A stretch of 64,000 bases of DNA from Guptibacillus hwajinpoensis (lineage in GTDB: Bacteria > Bacillota > Bacilli > Bacillales > Guptibacillaceae). Location of the stretch: assembly GCF_020171785.1 (NCBI RefSeq), contig NZ_JAIVAE010000009.1, positions 124,001-188,000 of the forward strand, read 5' to 3'. Both the position numbers and the translations under genes were made by a program. Of the stretch, positions 16,806 to 24,738 are shown piece by piece; positions within the stretch are counted from its first letter, which is position 1; the number at the start of each line of letters is the position of its first letter. The notes below the pieces were generated by a model, which saw only the letters and a program-made list of their open reading frames with translations, had not been told where the DNA came from and ran no database searches.

Positions 16806-17783
16806 ATGGCCAAAAAAGTTCTCGTATTTGCAGAAGCGCGTGACAATGAACTACGAAATGTTTCATTTGAAGCAATTGGTGCAGGGAAAGAAATTGCAGC
16901 CGGTGGCGAAGTAATTGCAGCCATTGCTGGAGAAAACGTGAGCTCTTTAACAGATCAACTTTTTCATTACGGAGCGGACCGTGTCATTAAAGTGGAAAAT
17001 GAAAAACTAAAAAATTATACAAGTGATGGTTATGGGCAAGCATTTTTACAGATCGTTAAGAGCATCGATCCTGATGCTATTTTAATGCCACATACATCAA
17101 TGGGGAAAGATTTAGCGCCACGCCTTGCAAGTAAGCTTGATGCTGGTCTTATCTCAGATGCTACTGGTATTGAACTTGATGGAGAAGGAGTCGTTTTTAC
17201 ACGACCAATCTATTCTGGTAAAGCATTTGAGAAGAAAAAAATAAAAGAAGGCATTATTATTGCTACAATTCGTCCAAATAATATTGCTGCTCTCGAGAGT
17301 GACGAATCACGCTCTGGAGAAGTATTTGAAGAAAGTGTAGAAATTAAAGATCTTCGAACAATTGTTAAAGAAGTCGTTCGTAAATCAACTTCCGGTGTCG
17401 ACCTCTCTGAGGCAAAAGTGATTGTCGCTGGCGGTCGAGGCGTTAAAAGTGAAGAAGGATTTGAACCGCTACAGGAACTTGCAGATCTTCTCGGTGCTGC
17501 TGTAGGGGCATCTCGCGGCGCTTGTGATGCTGATTATTGTGATTACTCGCTTCAAATTGGGCAAACAGGTAAAGTGGTAACGCCAGACCTTTACATTGCT
17601 TGTGGAATTTCAGGGGCCATCCAACACTTAGCGGGTATGTCTAACTCAAAAGTTATTGTTGCGATTAATAAAGATCCTGAAGCCAGCATTTTTAGTGTAG
17701 CGGACTATGGAATAGTTGGAGATTTGTTTGAAGTGGTGCCACTTCTGACACAGGAATTCAAAAAAGTTTTACAAACAAGCTAA
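16806..17783 (+). CDS. etfA: electron transfer flavoprotein alpha subunit
   Basis: EtfA carries the FAD of the electron transfer flavoprotein. The 325-residue product has an N-terminal alpha/beta domain and the conserved C-terminal FAD domain: [33 protein letters not shown], '[27 protein letters not shown]' and [26 protein letters not shown]. It follows etfB closely behind AGGAGGGG and ends the fad-etf transcript at a strong terminator. Together with fadB it serves fatty-acid oxidation under FadR. Confidence 0.96.
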   Translation: MAKKVLVFAEARDNELRNVSFEAIGAGKEIAAGGEVIAAIAGENVSSLTDQLFHYGADRVIKVENEKLKNYTSDGYGQAFLQIVKSIDPDAILMPHTSMGKDLAPRLASKLDAGLISDATGIELDGEGVVFTRPIYSGKAFEKKKIKEGIIIATIRPNNIAALESDESRSGEVFEESVEIKDLRTIVKEVVRKSTSGVDLSEAKVIVAGGRGVKSEEGFEPLQELADLLGAAVGASRGACDADYCDYSLQIGQTGKVVTPDLYIACGISGAIQHLAGMSNSKVIVAINKDPEASIFSVADYGIVGDLFEVVPLLTQEFKKVLQTS

Positions 17784-17784
17784 G

Positions 17785-17815
17785 AAAAAAGCGAGCTAAT
17801 ACAGCTCGCTTTTTT
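17785..17815 (+). terminator. terminator after etfA
   Basis: GCGAGCT and AGCTCGC form a stem around AATAC, preceded by AAAAAA and followed by TTTTTT. Confidence 0.93.
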
Positions 17816-17852
17816 GATGAAGTTAATTATGAATCGTGTTTTTAGTGCGAGC

Positions 17853-17878
17853 GTTTTATTCTCTAAAAGATAGGGAAG
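17853..17878 (+). promoter_or_regulatory. possible sigma-B promoter for trxA
   Basis: GTTTTA, a 14-base spacer and GGGAAG resemble the general-stress sigma-B consensus (GTTTWA, GGGWAW) with one mismatch. B. subtilis trxA is known to have a sigma-B promoter, which supports the call. Confidence 0.4.
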
Positions 17879-17920
17879 AATGAATGTAAGTCAAAAGAAT
17901 GGAATCAGAAAGACGATTAA

Positions 17921-17929
17921 TGATATACT
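17921..17929 (+). promoter_or_regulatory. extended -10 promoter for trxA
   Basis: TGATATACT combines a TG extension with TATACT, 105 bases before the trxA start. The leader between (17930-18034) holds small hairpins such as TTGAT/ATCAA but no recognised riboswitch. Confidence 0.45.
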
Positions 17930-18034
17930 CAATTTGTGCCAGTTGATGACATATCAAGATGGCAGAGCACACTGAGGCAACCGGCCTTAACCTGGTATTC
18001 TCAAGTGATAAATGTTTAAGGAGGAAGATACAGT

Positions 18035-18346
18035 ATGGCTATCGTACACGCTACAGATCAAAGTTTTGCACAAGAAACAAGTGAAGGTCTCGTTCTTGCA
18101 GATTTCTGGGCACCATGGTGTGGCCCTTGTAAAATGATTGCTCCTGTACTAGAAGAGCTTGACGCTGAAATGAGCGACGTGAAAGTAGTAAAACTTGACG
18201 TTGATGAAAATCAGGAAACAGCAAGCAAATTTGGTGTAATGAGCATCCCAACGCTTCTCGTTTTCAAAAATGGTGAGGTTGTTGACCAGGTTGTCGGCTT
18301 CCAACCAAAAGAAGCACTAGCCCAAACACTTTCTAAGCATCAATAA
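18035..18346 (+). CDS. trxA: thioredoxin
   Basis: Thioredoxin is the main cytoplasmic dithiol reductant, kept reduced by thioredoxin reductase. The 103-residue product has the complete fold and the active site W28-C29-G30-P31-C32 in [10 protein letters not shown], the conserved cis-proline loop 'MSIPTLLVF', and the usual C-terminal 'VGFQPKEAL' helix. AAGGAGGAAG lies ten bases before the ATG. It is a single-gene transcript with a strong terminator, and it marks the left border of a block absent from the B. subtilis order, where uvrC follows directly. Confidence 0.97.
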   Translation: MAIVHATDQSFAQETSEGLVLADFWAPWCGPCKMIAPVLEELDAEMSDVKVVKLDVDENQETASKFGVMSIPTLLVFKNGEVVDQVVGFQPKEALAQTLSKHQ

Positions 18347-18359
18347 GGAAGAATGATTA

Positions 18360-18400
18360 AAGCATTCGAATCTGTTAATCAGATTCGAATGCTTTTTTTT
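18360..18400 (+). terminator. terminator after trxA
   Basis: AAGCATTCGAATCTG and CAGATTCGAATGCTT form a perfect 15-bp stem around TTAAT, followed by eight Ts. Confidence 0.97.
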
Positions 18401-18435
18401 GTGTTTTTTTTGTGGGGTATCCAAAAGAAACGCTA

Positions 18436-18464
18436 TTGACACTGATAATCGTTCTCGATATAAT
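18436..18464 (+). promoter_or_regulatory. consensus sigma-A promoter with a Fur-like box in the spacer
   Basis: TTGACA (18436-18441) and TATAAT (18459-18464) are both perfect and 17 bases apart. The spacer contains TGATAATCGTTCTCG (18443-18457), which keeps the left half of the 7-1-7 Fur box TGATAATNATTATCA and four of seven bases of the right half. A regulator binding here would occlude RNA polymerase, so iron repression of the lipoprotein gene is plausible. Confidence 0.6.
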
Positions 18465-18504
18465 CATCATGGATAAACGACCTGATGAAAAGGAGTTTTA
18501 CATA

Positions 18505-19704
18505 ATGAAAAAATCAACGATGCTATTTACTTCTATTACGCTTGCAGCTACGGTTCTCGCTGCATGTGGTAATGATTCTGAAAATGCTGCAAATACAGGT
18601 AGCAATTCTCAGGAACAAACAAATTCTGCTTCGAAATCAGAAACAAAGTCAAGTGACATGACGATTGAAAGCGCTGCTACTACGAAGCAGGTAGAAGCGT
18701 ACCAAGAGATGTTGAATGAGCTCAACAACATGAAAGAAGAAAAAGAGGTGGATTGGGATCTTATTGAATCCACTTACTCAAACGAATTGAAAAGTGCTGT
18801 AAATGAAATCGATAGTGAATTTGATACTTTTATTACGACAGGTATTCAAGCTGGTAAATCAGGCGAGATTGACCAAAATGTTGCTCGTCAGATGATTGAT
18901 AAAGGGACTCAATCCTATTTCTATCAAAAACAAAAGTCTCTTCAACAGGCGGTAATTGATGCAAAAGATGCAGGAAAAGATGAGGAAGCTATGCTTCATT
19001 TTGAAGAAGTGAAAATGCTTGCTGAGAAAGTATTTGTTCCTACTGCAGAAAAGCGAGACTCCTATTATGAACTTGAAGGAGATTCTAGTCTTGTAGAAAA
19101 CATCAATAATGGTCTTTCAGCACAGGAAGACGCTCTTTCTGAAGGAGATATGGAAAACTTTTCTGTAACAAAGCAAGTAACTGATAAATCAATATATAAG
19201 AGCTACTACTTGGCAGCGAATTCTTATGCTGAGAAAATTCAAGAAGCCGTAGGCTCTGGTGAAACAGAAGAGCTTCAAATTATGCAAACAGAAGCACTTG
19301 GATTTTATCAAGCTATTAAAGGATCTCTCTCAGGCGGAGATGAAGAAGCTGCACAGAAGCTAAGCGAGCTATTCGATATTAGCAATGATCCAGAGGCTAT
19401 TAAAGCAGATGAAGTATCTAACTTGTTCGAAAAAGCATTTGCTGGAAAAATTAAAGGCTATCATGAAAAAGTTGCTGAATTAGATGAAAACAATCTTTCT
19501 GAAGGAAAAGAGGCTGCAATGGAAGCCAACGTTTTCTTAAAAGCTATCGAAATGCCGTTAATGGAAGCACTAGGTGAAGATGAGACAAATGCCGTGTACG
19601 AAGATGCACAAAGTTGGTTTGATGCTGTTTCGGATAACGACGCTGAAGAGGCAAATAAACTAAGTGAACAAATTTTGACCACACTAGAAAGTGTAGTAGA
19701 ATAG
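18505..19704 (+). CDS. helical surface lipoprotein, possibly iron-regulated
   Basis: A 399-residue product with a lipoprotein signal: MKKSTMLFTSITLAATVLAAC with the lipobox LAAC, so it should be anchored outside the membrane. A low-complexity Ser/Asn/Glu linker (about 25-55) is followed by an acidic, mostly helical domain of about 340 residues. The segment AMLHFEEVKMLAEKVFVPTA and the later FYQAIKGSLSGGDEEAAQKL suggest two related helical halves. No named family is recognised. The ATG at 18505 is chosen for its AAGGAG and signal peptide. The Fur-like promoter and the FTR1 locus 4 kb downstream hint at a role in iron uptake, which is inference. Confidence 0.7.
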   Translation: MKKSTMLFTSITLAATVLAACGNDSENAANTGSNSQEQTNSASKSETKSSDMTIESAATTKQVEAYQEMLNELNNMKEEKEVDWDLIESTYSNELKSAVNEIDSEFDTFITTGIQAGKSGEIDQNVARQMIDKGTQSYFYQKQKSLQQAVIDAKDAGKDEEAMLHFEEVKMLAEKVFVPTAEKRDSYYELEGDSSLVENINNGLSAQEDALSEGDMENFSVTKQVTDKSIYKSYYLAANSYAEKIQEAVGSGETEELQIMQTEALGFYQAIKGSLSGGDEEAAQKLSELFDISNDPEAIKADEVSNLFEKAFAGKIKGYHEKVAELDENNLSEGKEAAMEANVFLKAIEMPLMEALGEDETNAVYEDAQSWFDAVSDNDAEEANKLSEQILTTLESVVE

Positions 19705-19713
19705 TTTTAGATT

Positions 19714-19744
19714 GAAATGGCCGCTAATTGCGGCCATTTCTCTT
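19714..19744 (+). terminator. terminator after the lipoprotein gene
   Basis: GAAATGGCCGC and GCGGCCATTTC form a perfect 11-bp stem around TAATT, followed by TCTTGT, a modest T-tract. Confidence 0.8.
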
Positions 19745-19791
19745 GTCATTAAGTTTTTTAGAGATTGAAGTGTATAGCGGGAGTGCATAGT

Positions 19792-20739
19792 ATGAAGATA
19801 TTAATTACTGGAGGGGCAGGTTTTATAGGCAGTAGTCTTGCAAAAACGCTTTTAAAAGCTGGTCACCATGTGTCGCTTATTGATCATTTTTCATCATATT
19901 ATCATGTAGAGCGAAAGGTAGAACAATTAGAGGAAATTAAGAAAAATGGACCTGTAAGTGTACATAGGTTTGATTTGTTAGATGCTGATCAAACATCGGC
20001 CCATTTCAAAGCCCACAATTATGATAAAGTAATCCATCTTGCTGCCCTTCCTGGTGTTCAATTTTCATTAAAACATCCATTAGATTATATCGACCAGGAT
20101 ATCAAAGTAGTCGTGAATGTTTTAAGTGCAGCGGGTGAAGCTGGTATACCTCATATTTTGTTCGGATCGTCTTCTTCTGTATACGGAAGTCGAGAAGCGG
20201 GTCCAGTGAAGGAAGAGCAAGCTAGTGGGAAAGTGAAATCACCTTATGCAGCGGCGAAGGCAGGAGCAGAATCGTTTTGTCACGCATATCAATCGCTCTA
20301 TGGCTTTAAATTAACGATACTGCGATTCTTTACCGTATATGGACCGTGGGGGCGACCAGACATGGCGATTCCTCTCTTTATTGATAAGTTGATAAAAGGC
20401 GAGGAGATCACCGTGTATGATCGCGAGCAATCAAGAGATTTCACTTATATTGATGATATTATTCAGGGCATAACGTTAGCCTTTAAGCAGGAGGGCTTAT
20501 CTGAAGTTTATAATTTAGGTTCGGGATCACCTGTGCATCTCACAGAGTTGATCCAATTGCTTACTCAGTATTTTCCAAGTGCGAAGGTGAGAGAAGATAC
20601 GTTTCGGCTAGGAGATGTTCGGCATACGTGGGGAGATATTAGTAAGGCACGAAATGAACTGGGCTATTCTCCTGAAGTAACCTTTCAAGAAGGGATAAGA
20701 AGGACAATTGAATGGGCAAAAAGCTATCACGAGTTATAA
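19792..20739 (+). CDS. NAD-dependent epimerase, UDP-glucuronate 4-epimerase type
   Basis: A 315-residue extended short-chain dehydrogenase/reductase that would epimerise a nucleotide sugar in the cytoplasm. It has the NAD motif GGAGFIG at 7-13, the catalytic serine region GSSSSVYG and YAAAK (Tyr and Lys). The stretch RFFTVYGPWGRPDMA and 'RDFTYIDDI' is characteristic of UDP-glucuronate 4-epimerases, though GalE-like or other UDP-hexose activity remains possible. ATG at 19792 is preferred over an in-frame ATG at 19765 because it starts the Rossmann fold directly and has GGGAG upstream. It overlaps the next gene by 28 bases and heads a four-gene unit. Confidence 0.85.
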   Translation: MKILITGGAGFIGSSLAKTLLKAGHHVSLIDHFSSYYHVERKVEQLEEIKKNGPVSVHRFDLLDADQTSAHFKAHNYDKVIHLAALPGVQFSLKHPLDYIDQDIKVVVNVLSAAGEAGIPHILFGSSSSVYGSREAGPVKEEQASGKVKSPYAAAKAGAESFCHAYQSLYGFKLTILRFFTVYGPWGRPDMAIPLFIDKLIKGEEITVYDREQSRDFTYIDDIIQGITLAFKQEGLSEVYNLGSGSPVHLTELIQLLTQYFPSAKVREDTFRLGDVRHTWGDISKARNELGYSPEVTFQEGIRRTIEWAKSYHEL

Positions 20740-21653
20740 AATGGGTATTTGGCTTGTTACTACTCTCTCTCTTTGCATTTCTTCTGTTAAATGAATTTAA
20801 TGTTACTACGCTAACCACCCTTACTAAAGAGTTAATCAGCAACCCAGGCTTGTTGTTTGTAATGGTTATCGGGTATACGTCCTCTTTTTTATTACGAGGT
20901 TTGTGTTGGAGGTTACTTGTTGATAGGACCATTTCCATGAGAGTTTATTTAGCAGGAATCTTTTACAGCTTGTTTTTTAACCACCTTTTACCGTTTAAGG
21001 GAGGAGAGGCTGTACGAATGGGGGTTCTTGCACATAAACAAAAAGGACAATGGACAGCATCTATTCAATCTGTTGTCATCCTACGTGCAATTGATCTTTT
21101 CTGGCTTGGTGTTTTTGCCATGATTGGTGCAGAACTTTTTGGGATTTCGATTAGTACAACGTTTTTATTAGGAATGCTAACTCTCTGTTTAGTGATCGTA
21201 TTAATTCTTATCCTGTATGTAAGAAAGAAGGCTAATGCGGGTTTTTTGTACAAACAGTTCGCTATGATGAAGAAACTAGTAAACTCGCCTTACATGGTTC
21301 TTATCTTCCTCATTTCATGTCTCAGTTGGATAGCTGAAGGAATCGTCGTTTATTCCGTTGCTGGCTTTAACCATCACTTTGCCTATTTGGACGCTATGTG
21401 GGTAACCGCTTTATCAGTTGGATCAGGAGTGTTCCAGCTTGCTCCTGGAGGTTTTGCCACCTATGAAAGTGTGATGAGCTTCTCACTTCATCAGGTTGGT
21501 ATTGGATGGGAAGAAGCCTTTTCAATTGCGCTTGTTACTCATGCTTTTAAATATGCTTATTCTTTTGTCTCTGGTTTAGTTGCTTTTTATCTTTACCCTC
21601 TTCGATTTCAGGAGTTGAGGTCGTTTATGAAAAAGAAAGGAGAAACATCATGA
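20712..21653 (+). CDS. UPF0104/LPG-synthase-type integral membrane protein, possible flippase
   Basis: A 313-residue protein with about eight hydrophobic segments, matching the membrane part of lysyl-phosphatidylglycerol synthase and the stand-alone UPF0104 (AglD-like) family. Family features seen are FKGGEAVRM after the second segment, 'ILRAIDLFWLGVF', and APGGFATYESVMSFSLHQVG. Stand-alone members are often found with lipid-linked sugar pathways and are suspected of moving lipids across the membrane; this is not established. Its ATG lies inside the end of the epimerase gene and its TGA overlaps the next start (ATGA), so translation is coupled. Confidence 0.8.
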   Translation: MGKKLSRVIKWVFGLLLLSLFAFLLLNEFNVTTLTTLTKELISNPGLLFVMVIGYTSSFLLRGLCWRLLVDRTISMRVYLAGIFYSLFFNHLLPFKGGEAVRMGVLAHKQKGQWTASIQSVVILRAIDLFWLGVFAMIGAELFGISISTTFLLGMLTLCLVIVLILILYVRKKANAGFLYKQFAMMKKLVNSPYMVLIFLISCLSWIAEGIVVYSVAGFNHHFAYLDAMWVTALSVGSGVFQLAPGGFATYESVMSFSLHQVGIGWEEAFSIALVTHAFKYAYSFVSGLVAFYLYPLRFQELRSFMKKKGETS

Positions 21654-23113
21654 AACAAGCTTCAGGATTTGAAAAGATAGCAGCTAGATGCTGGAATCTT
21701 CTAAATGAAGGTAAACCATTTACCCCTATTTTTGTAACGGGGACGATGTTGTTATTATTTATTACGCAGTGGACTTCGGGCGCGTTTTGGGGAGCATTTT
21801 TTCTAGGATTCGTTGCTGTATTACCAATTCTCGTACTTTATTATGTTTATGATTATCCTTTATTTCTACGAAATTATTTGTGGATTCCTCTCGTAGGATA
21901 TTTATTGATTTTTGATCAATTCTCCTTATCAGCGGCTATGCTTGGGATCGGCCTTTATTTTTTCTTTACTGTCTTTTTTTGGGGCACGTTCTACTATCAT
22001 CTTCGTATTGGAACAAGTTGGCTGAACTTCACTCGCTTCTGGAAGTTGGTACTTAAGAATAGTGATTCCACGAGCGGTAACGCACAAGAACAGCTCCCTA
22101 AATTTTTGTTGATTTTATCGATCTGGACCGCGGTTATTGAAACTTCTCTCACGAATAGAAGTGCGTTTGATTGGACAACACTTGCTTTCTTTTATGCAGG
22201 AATATGGTTGTTTAGCTTTATTCTTCATCATTACCTGTTTGACTGGAAACCAGCAGTGAAATCGGACTACACAAAACCAGTGAAATCTACTCCTACAAAC
22301 GAGCGCGTCATTATGATCGTGATTGATGGGATGCGGAAAGAACGATTTCAGGAAGCGAACACGCCATTCCTTGATTCTTTAAAGAAAAATGGGACAGAAT
22401 ACAGTCAAATGGAAACTGTTTATCCAGCTCGTACTGTTGTTTGCTTTTCTTCTATGATGACAGGTACATATCCACTTGAGCACGGTATCAAGTCCAATAT
22501 GGTTTGGAATCTAGGTGTAAAAGTAGAAACGATTTTTGATTCACTACGAAAGGTTGGAAAGACAGGAAGGCTTCTCGGAATTGCTCACCTTGTTGATGCG
22601 ATGGGTAATGATGTTGATACTGTCACGGCTGTTATGAATAATGATGTGGCTGATACGAAAATCATGGAAGGTGCTCGTCAGATAATGCTAGATAAAAACC
22701 CTGACTTCTTTACGGTACAGCTAATTGGTACTGATCAAACTGGGCATGCACGAGGTGTACTGTATGATGATTACATTCAAAAAATTGAAGAAGCTGATAA
22801 ATTAGTAGAAGATTATGTTCACTTCCTACAAGAAAATGGGTTTATGGAAAACACAACTTTGATTGTATGCGCTGATCATGGACAGGCGGATGGAATCGGA
22901 GGACACGGCCATCTTGATGAAGGGGAACGGTTCGTGCCATTTTTCTTAAATGGCCCATCGATTGCTAAAGGTAAAATTGTCGAAGAAAAACATAGCCTTA
23001 CGTCCGTTGCACCGACAGTGGCGCATTTACTTGGAGCCCCTATTCCATCGCATAGTAGGGGAGCAATTCTAGAGGAAGCTTTTCAAGATAGGAAGGAAGA
23101 AGTAATAAAATGA
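21650..23113 (+). CDS. membrane-anchored alkaline-phosphatase-superfamily hydrolase
   Basis: A 487-residue fusion: about six hydrophobic segments in residues 25-205, then a type I phosphodiesterase/nucleotide-pyrophosphatase domain (about 215-480). Metal-site motifs are visible: VIVIDGMRKE (Asp), 'YPARTVVCFSSMMTGTYP' (Thr nucleophile region), GTDQTGHARG (Asp and His), 'CADHGQADGIGGHGHLDEG' (Asp-His and His). The substrate is unknown; phosphodiester or pyrophosphate bonds in a surface glycan or lipid carrier are plausible. Four-base ATGA overlaps on both sides tie it to the neighbouring membrane protein and glycosyltransferase. Confidence 0.8.
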   Translation: MKQASGFEKIAARCWNLLNEGKPFTPIFVTGTMLLLFITQWTSGAFWGAFFLGFVAVLPILVLYYVYDYPLFLRNYLWIPLVGYLLIFDQFSLSAAMLGIGLYFFFTVFFWGTFYYHLRIGTSWLNFTRFWKLVLKNSDSTSGNAQEQLPKFLLILSIWTAVIETSLTNRSAFDWTTLAFFYAGIWLFSFILHHYLFDWKPAVKSDYTKPVKSTPTNERVIMIVIDGMRKERFQEANTPFLDSLKKNGTEYSQMETVYPARTVVCFSSMMTGTYPLEHGIKSNMVWNLGVKVETIFDSLRKVGKTGRLLGIAHLVDAMGNDVDTVTAVMNNDVADTKIMEGARQIMLDKNPDFFTVQLIGTDQTGHARGVLYDDYIQKIEEADKLVEDYVHFLQENGFMENTTLIVCADHGQADGIGGHGHLDEGERFVPFFLNGPSIAKGKIVEEKHSLTSVAPTVAHLLGAPIPSHSRGAILEEAFQDRKEEVIK

Positions 23114-23883
23114 AGCAACACGTCATTGTTTTTTTACCTGCACACAACGAAGAGGATTCGATTGGTGAAGTAATCAAACAAATCCCAAGAGATATTCATC
23201 CCACCGTTCGCGTAAGTGTATTAGTGATAGACGATGGGTCTACGGATCGAACTGTAGAAGTATCTAAATCAGCAGGTGCAGACTACATTTATTCTTTTAA
23301 AACAAATCAAGGACTTGGCGCTGCGGTTCGAAAAGGAATTTCTCACTCCATCGAACTTGGCGCAGATATTGGCGTTATGCTTGATGCTGATAATGAATAC
23401 CCGGCATGGCAGTTACCTGACCTACTCGAACCTGTTTTTAATTGCGAAGCAGACTATGTGATGGGATCTCGGTTTAAAGGAACGATTGATGGCATGCGAT
23501 TACATCGGCGGCTAGGCAATTATTGTTTTACGTTTCTTCAATCACTCCTTTTGCAAAAGTGGATTTATGATGGGCAATCAGGAATGAGGGTTTTTTCAAG
23601 ACAGGCGATGGAGCACAGTGAAATTATTCATGATTACAACTATGCTCAGGTACTAACATTAAATCTTGTTAGAAAAGGATTTAGAGTTAAGGAAGTGCCA
23701 ATCACTTATCAAGTACGCTCGACAGGTGAATCCTATATTAAATTCAAAGCGTATTTAACTTCCGTTTTACCAGCGATTTTTAAGGAAATGACTCGCCCCG
23801 TTCAGAAGGTAGCGATCAACTATCACGCCCATGATCTCGATCTTAACAAGAGAGAAGCAATCATGGCAGAAAAGTCACACTAA
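23110..23883 (+). CDS. GT2 glycosyltransferase, polyprenyl-phosphate sugar synthase type
   Basis: A 257-residue GT-A fold family 2 glycosyltransferase of the DPM1/polyprenyl-phosphate type. It shows 'FLPAHNEEDSIGEVI', VLVIDDGSTDRTVE, 'GLGAAVRKGI', the metal-binding LDADNEYP in place of DxD and 'GSRFKGTIDGMRLHRRLGN'. No C-terminal membrane segments are present. Such enzymes usually load a sugar onto polyprenyl phosphate on the cytoplasmic face. It starts with an ATGA overlap and ends the four-gene set; no terminator is evident before the next, Fur-controlled operon. The donor could come from the epimerase three genes upstream, by inference. Confidence 0.85.
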   Translation: MKQHVIVFLPAHNEEDSIGEVIKQIPRDIHPTVRVSVLVIDDGSTDRTVEVSKSAGADYIYSFKTNQGLGAAVRKGISHSIELGADIGVMLDADNEYPAWQLPDLLEPVFNCEADYVMGSRFKGTIDGMRLHRRLGNYCFTFLQSLLLQKWIYDGQSGMRVFSRQAMEHSEIIHDYNYAQVLTLNLVRKGFRVKEVPITYQVRSTGESYIKFKAYLTSVLPAIFKEMTRPVQKVAINYHAHDLDLNKREAIMAEKSH

Positions 23884-23897
23884 TTACCGATCTGTTA

Positions 23898-23930
23898 TTG
23901 ACTTCAATGATGATAATCATTATCATTATC
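23898..23930 (+). promoter_or_regulatory. promoter with a perfect Fur box before the FTR1 operon
   Basis: TGATAATCATTATCA at 23911-23925 is a perfect 7-1-7 Fur box, and the longer GATAATCATTATCATTATC (23912-23930) matches the 19-base classical site in reverse orientation at all but one position. It lies over the spacer and -10 of a promoter TTGACT (23898-23903), 17 bases, TATCAT (23921-23926). Iron-loaded Fur should repress the two genes downstream. Confidence 0.9.
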
Positions 23931-23947
23931 AATGAGGAGGATTTCTA

Positions 23948-24709
23948 ATGAAAAAACGCATTCTATCATCAGTCTTTTTACTAATACTTATTTGTACTCT
24001 TGCTGTACCAGATCTTGCTCAAGCTTATTCCTATGGTGATCCTACTGAAGAAAAAGTAGCTGAAGCCTATAGTGAGATGTCTGCTAAATTAAATGAATCT
24101 CCTCCTAATTTTAATCAAGCCAACGAAATATTTTCTTCTGTCAAAGAAGAAATACAATTACATATGGGTGATGATGCGGTTCAGGCTGTTCAAACTGAAT
24201 TAGACAATGAGAATGAAGAAGCTGTGATGACAAATATGCAGCAAATTCTCGTGCTTAATATCTCTAGAAGACTTGAAAATGTAGAGAAGGATTTTGAAGA
24301 GTATGATACGACAAGAAAATTGGTTGGTAAAGCAGATGCTACATATAAAACGCTCTCTCCAGTAGTGAAAGACTCAAATCCTAAACTTGACGAAACAATA
24401 AAAAATGAGTTTGAAGTTATACTTGATTCTCTCGGTAATCCTGGTTTGTTCGGGGTTGGTGAGAAGGAATCGAATGAAGAACAGTTTGCTGAAAGCAAGA
24501 AAGTTATTCTTGATGGATTACAAGACCATTTTGAAATGAAATCGGTTGAGATCGGTCACTTTGGTGAAAGTGCGACGGAAGAAGAAACGTCGAGTGGGAA
24601 AACAGATTGGACTGATTTAGGTCAACTTTCGAATTGGATCCCGCTCATCATTCTTTTAGTAATAATTATTGGAGTTGTCATTTATACAACAAGAAAGCGT
24701 CGTCGCTAA
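23948..24709 (+). CDS. secreted, C-terminally membrane-anchored helical protein, FTR1 partner
   Basis: A 253-residue product with a signal peptide (MKKRILSSVFLLILICTLAV, cleavage likely after AQA near 25), a mainly helical extracellular domain of about 195 residues and a single C-terminal membrane segment (about 230-247) ending in TTRKRRR. The stretch ATYKTLSPVVKDSNPKLDET recalls helical iron-binding partners such as EfeO, but this is weak and no family is claimed. It is the first gene after the Fur box and lies 29 bases before the FTR1 permease gene, so it probably delivers or senses iron for the permease. Confidence 0.7.
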   Translation: MKKRILSSVFLLILICTLAVPDLAQAYSYGDPTEEKVAEAYSEMSAKLNESPPNFNQANEIFSSVKEEIQLHMGDDAVQAVQTELDNENEEAVMTNMQQILVLNISRRLENVEKDFEEYDTTRKLVGKADATYKTLSPVVKDSNPKLDETIKNEFEVILDSLGNPGLFGVGEKESNEEQFAESKKVILDGLQDHFEMKSVEIGHFGESATEEETSSGKTDWTDLGQLSNWIPLIILLVIIIGVVIYTTRKRRR

Positions 24710-24738
24710 GCATTTGTTTGTAGAAAGGGGAAAGTTTA

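Noticed and set aside
18940-19060. HxxE (M75/imelysin-type) motif HFEE in the lipoprotein
   Set aside because: The surrounding residues do not match the family's motif context, so the peptidase M75 assignment is not supported.
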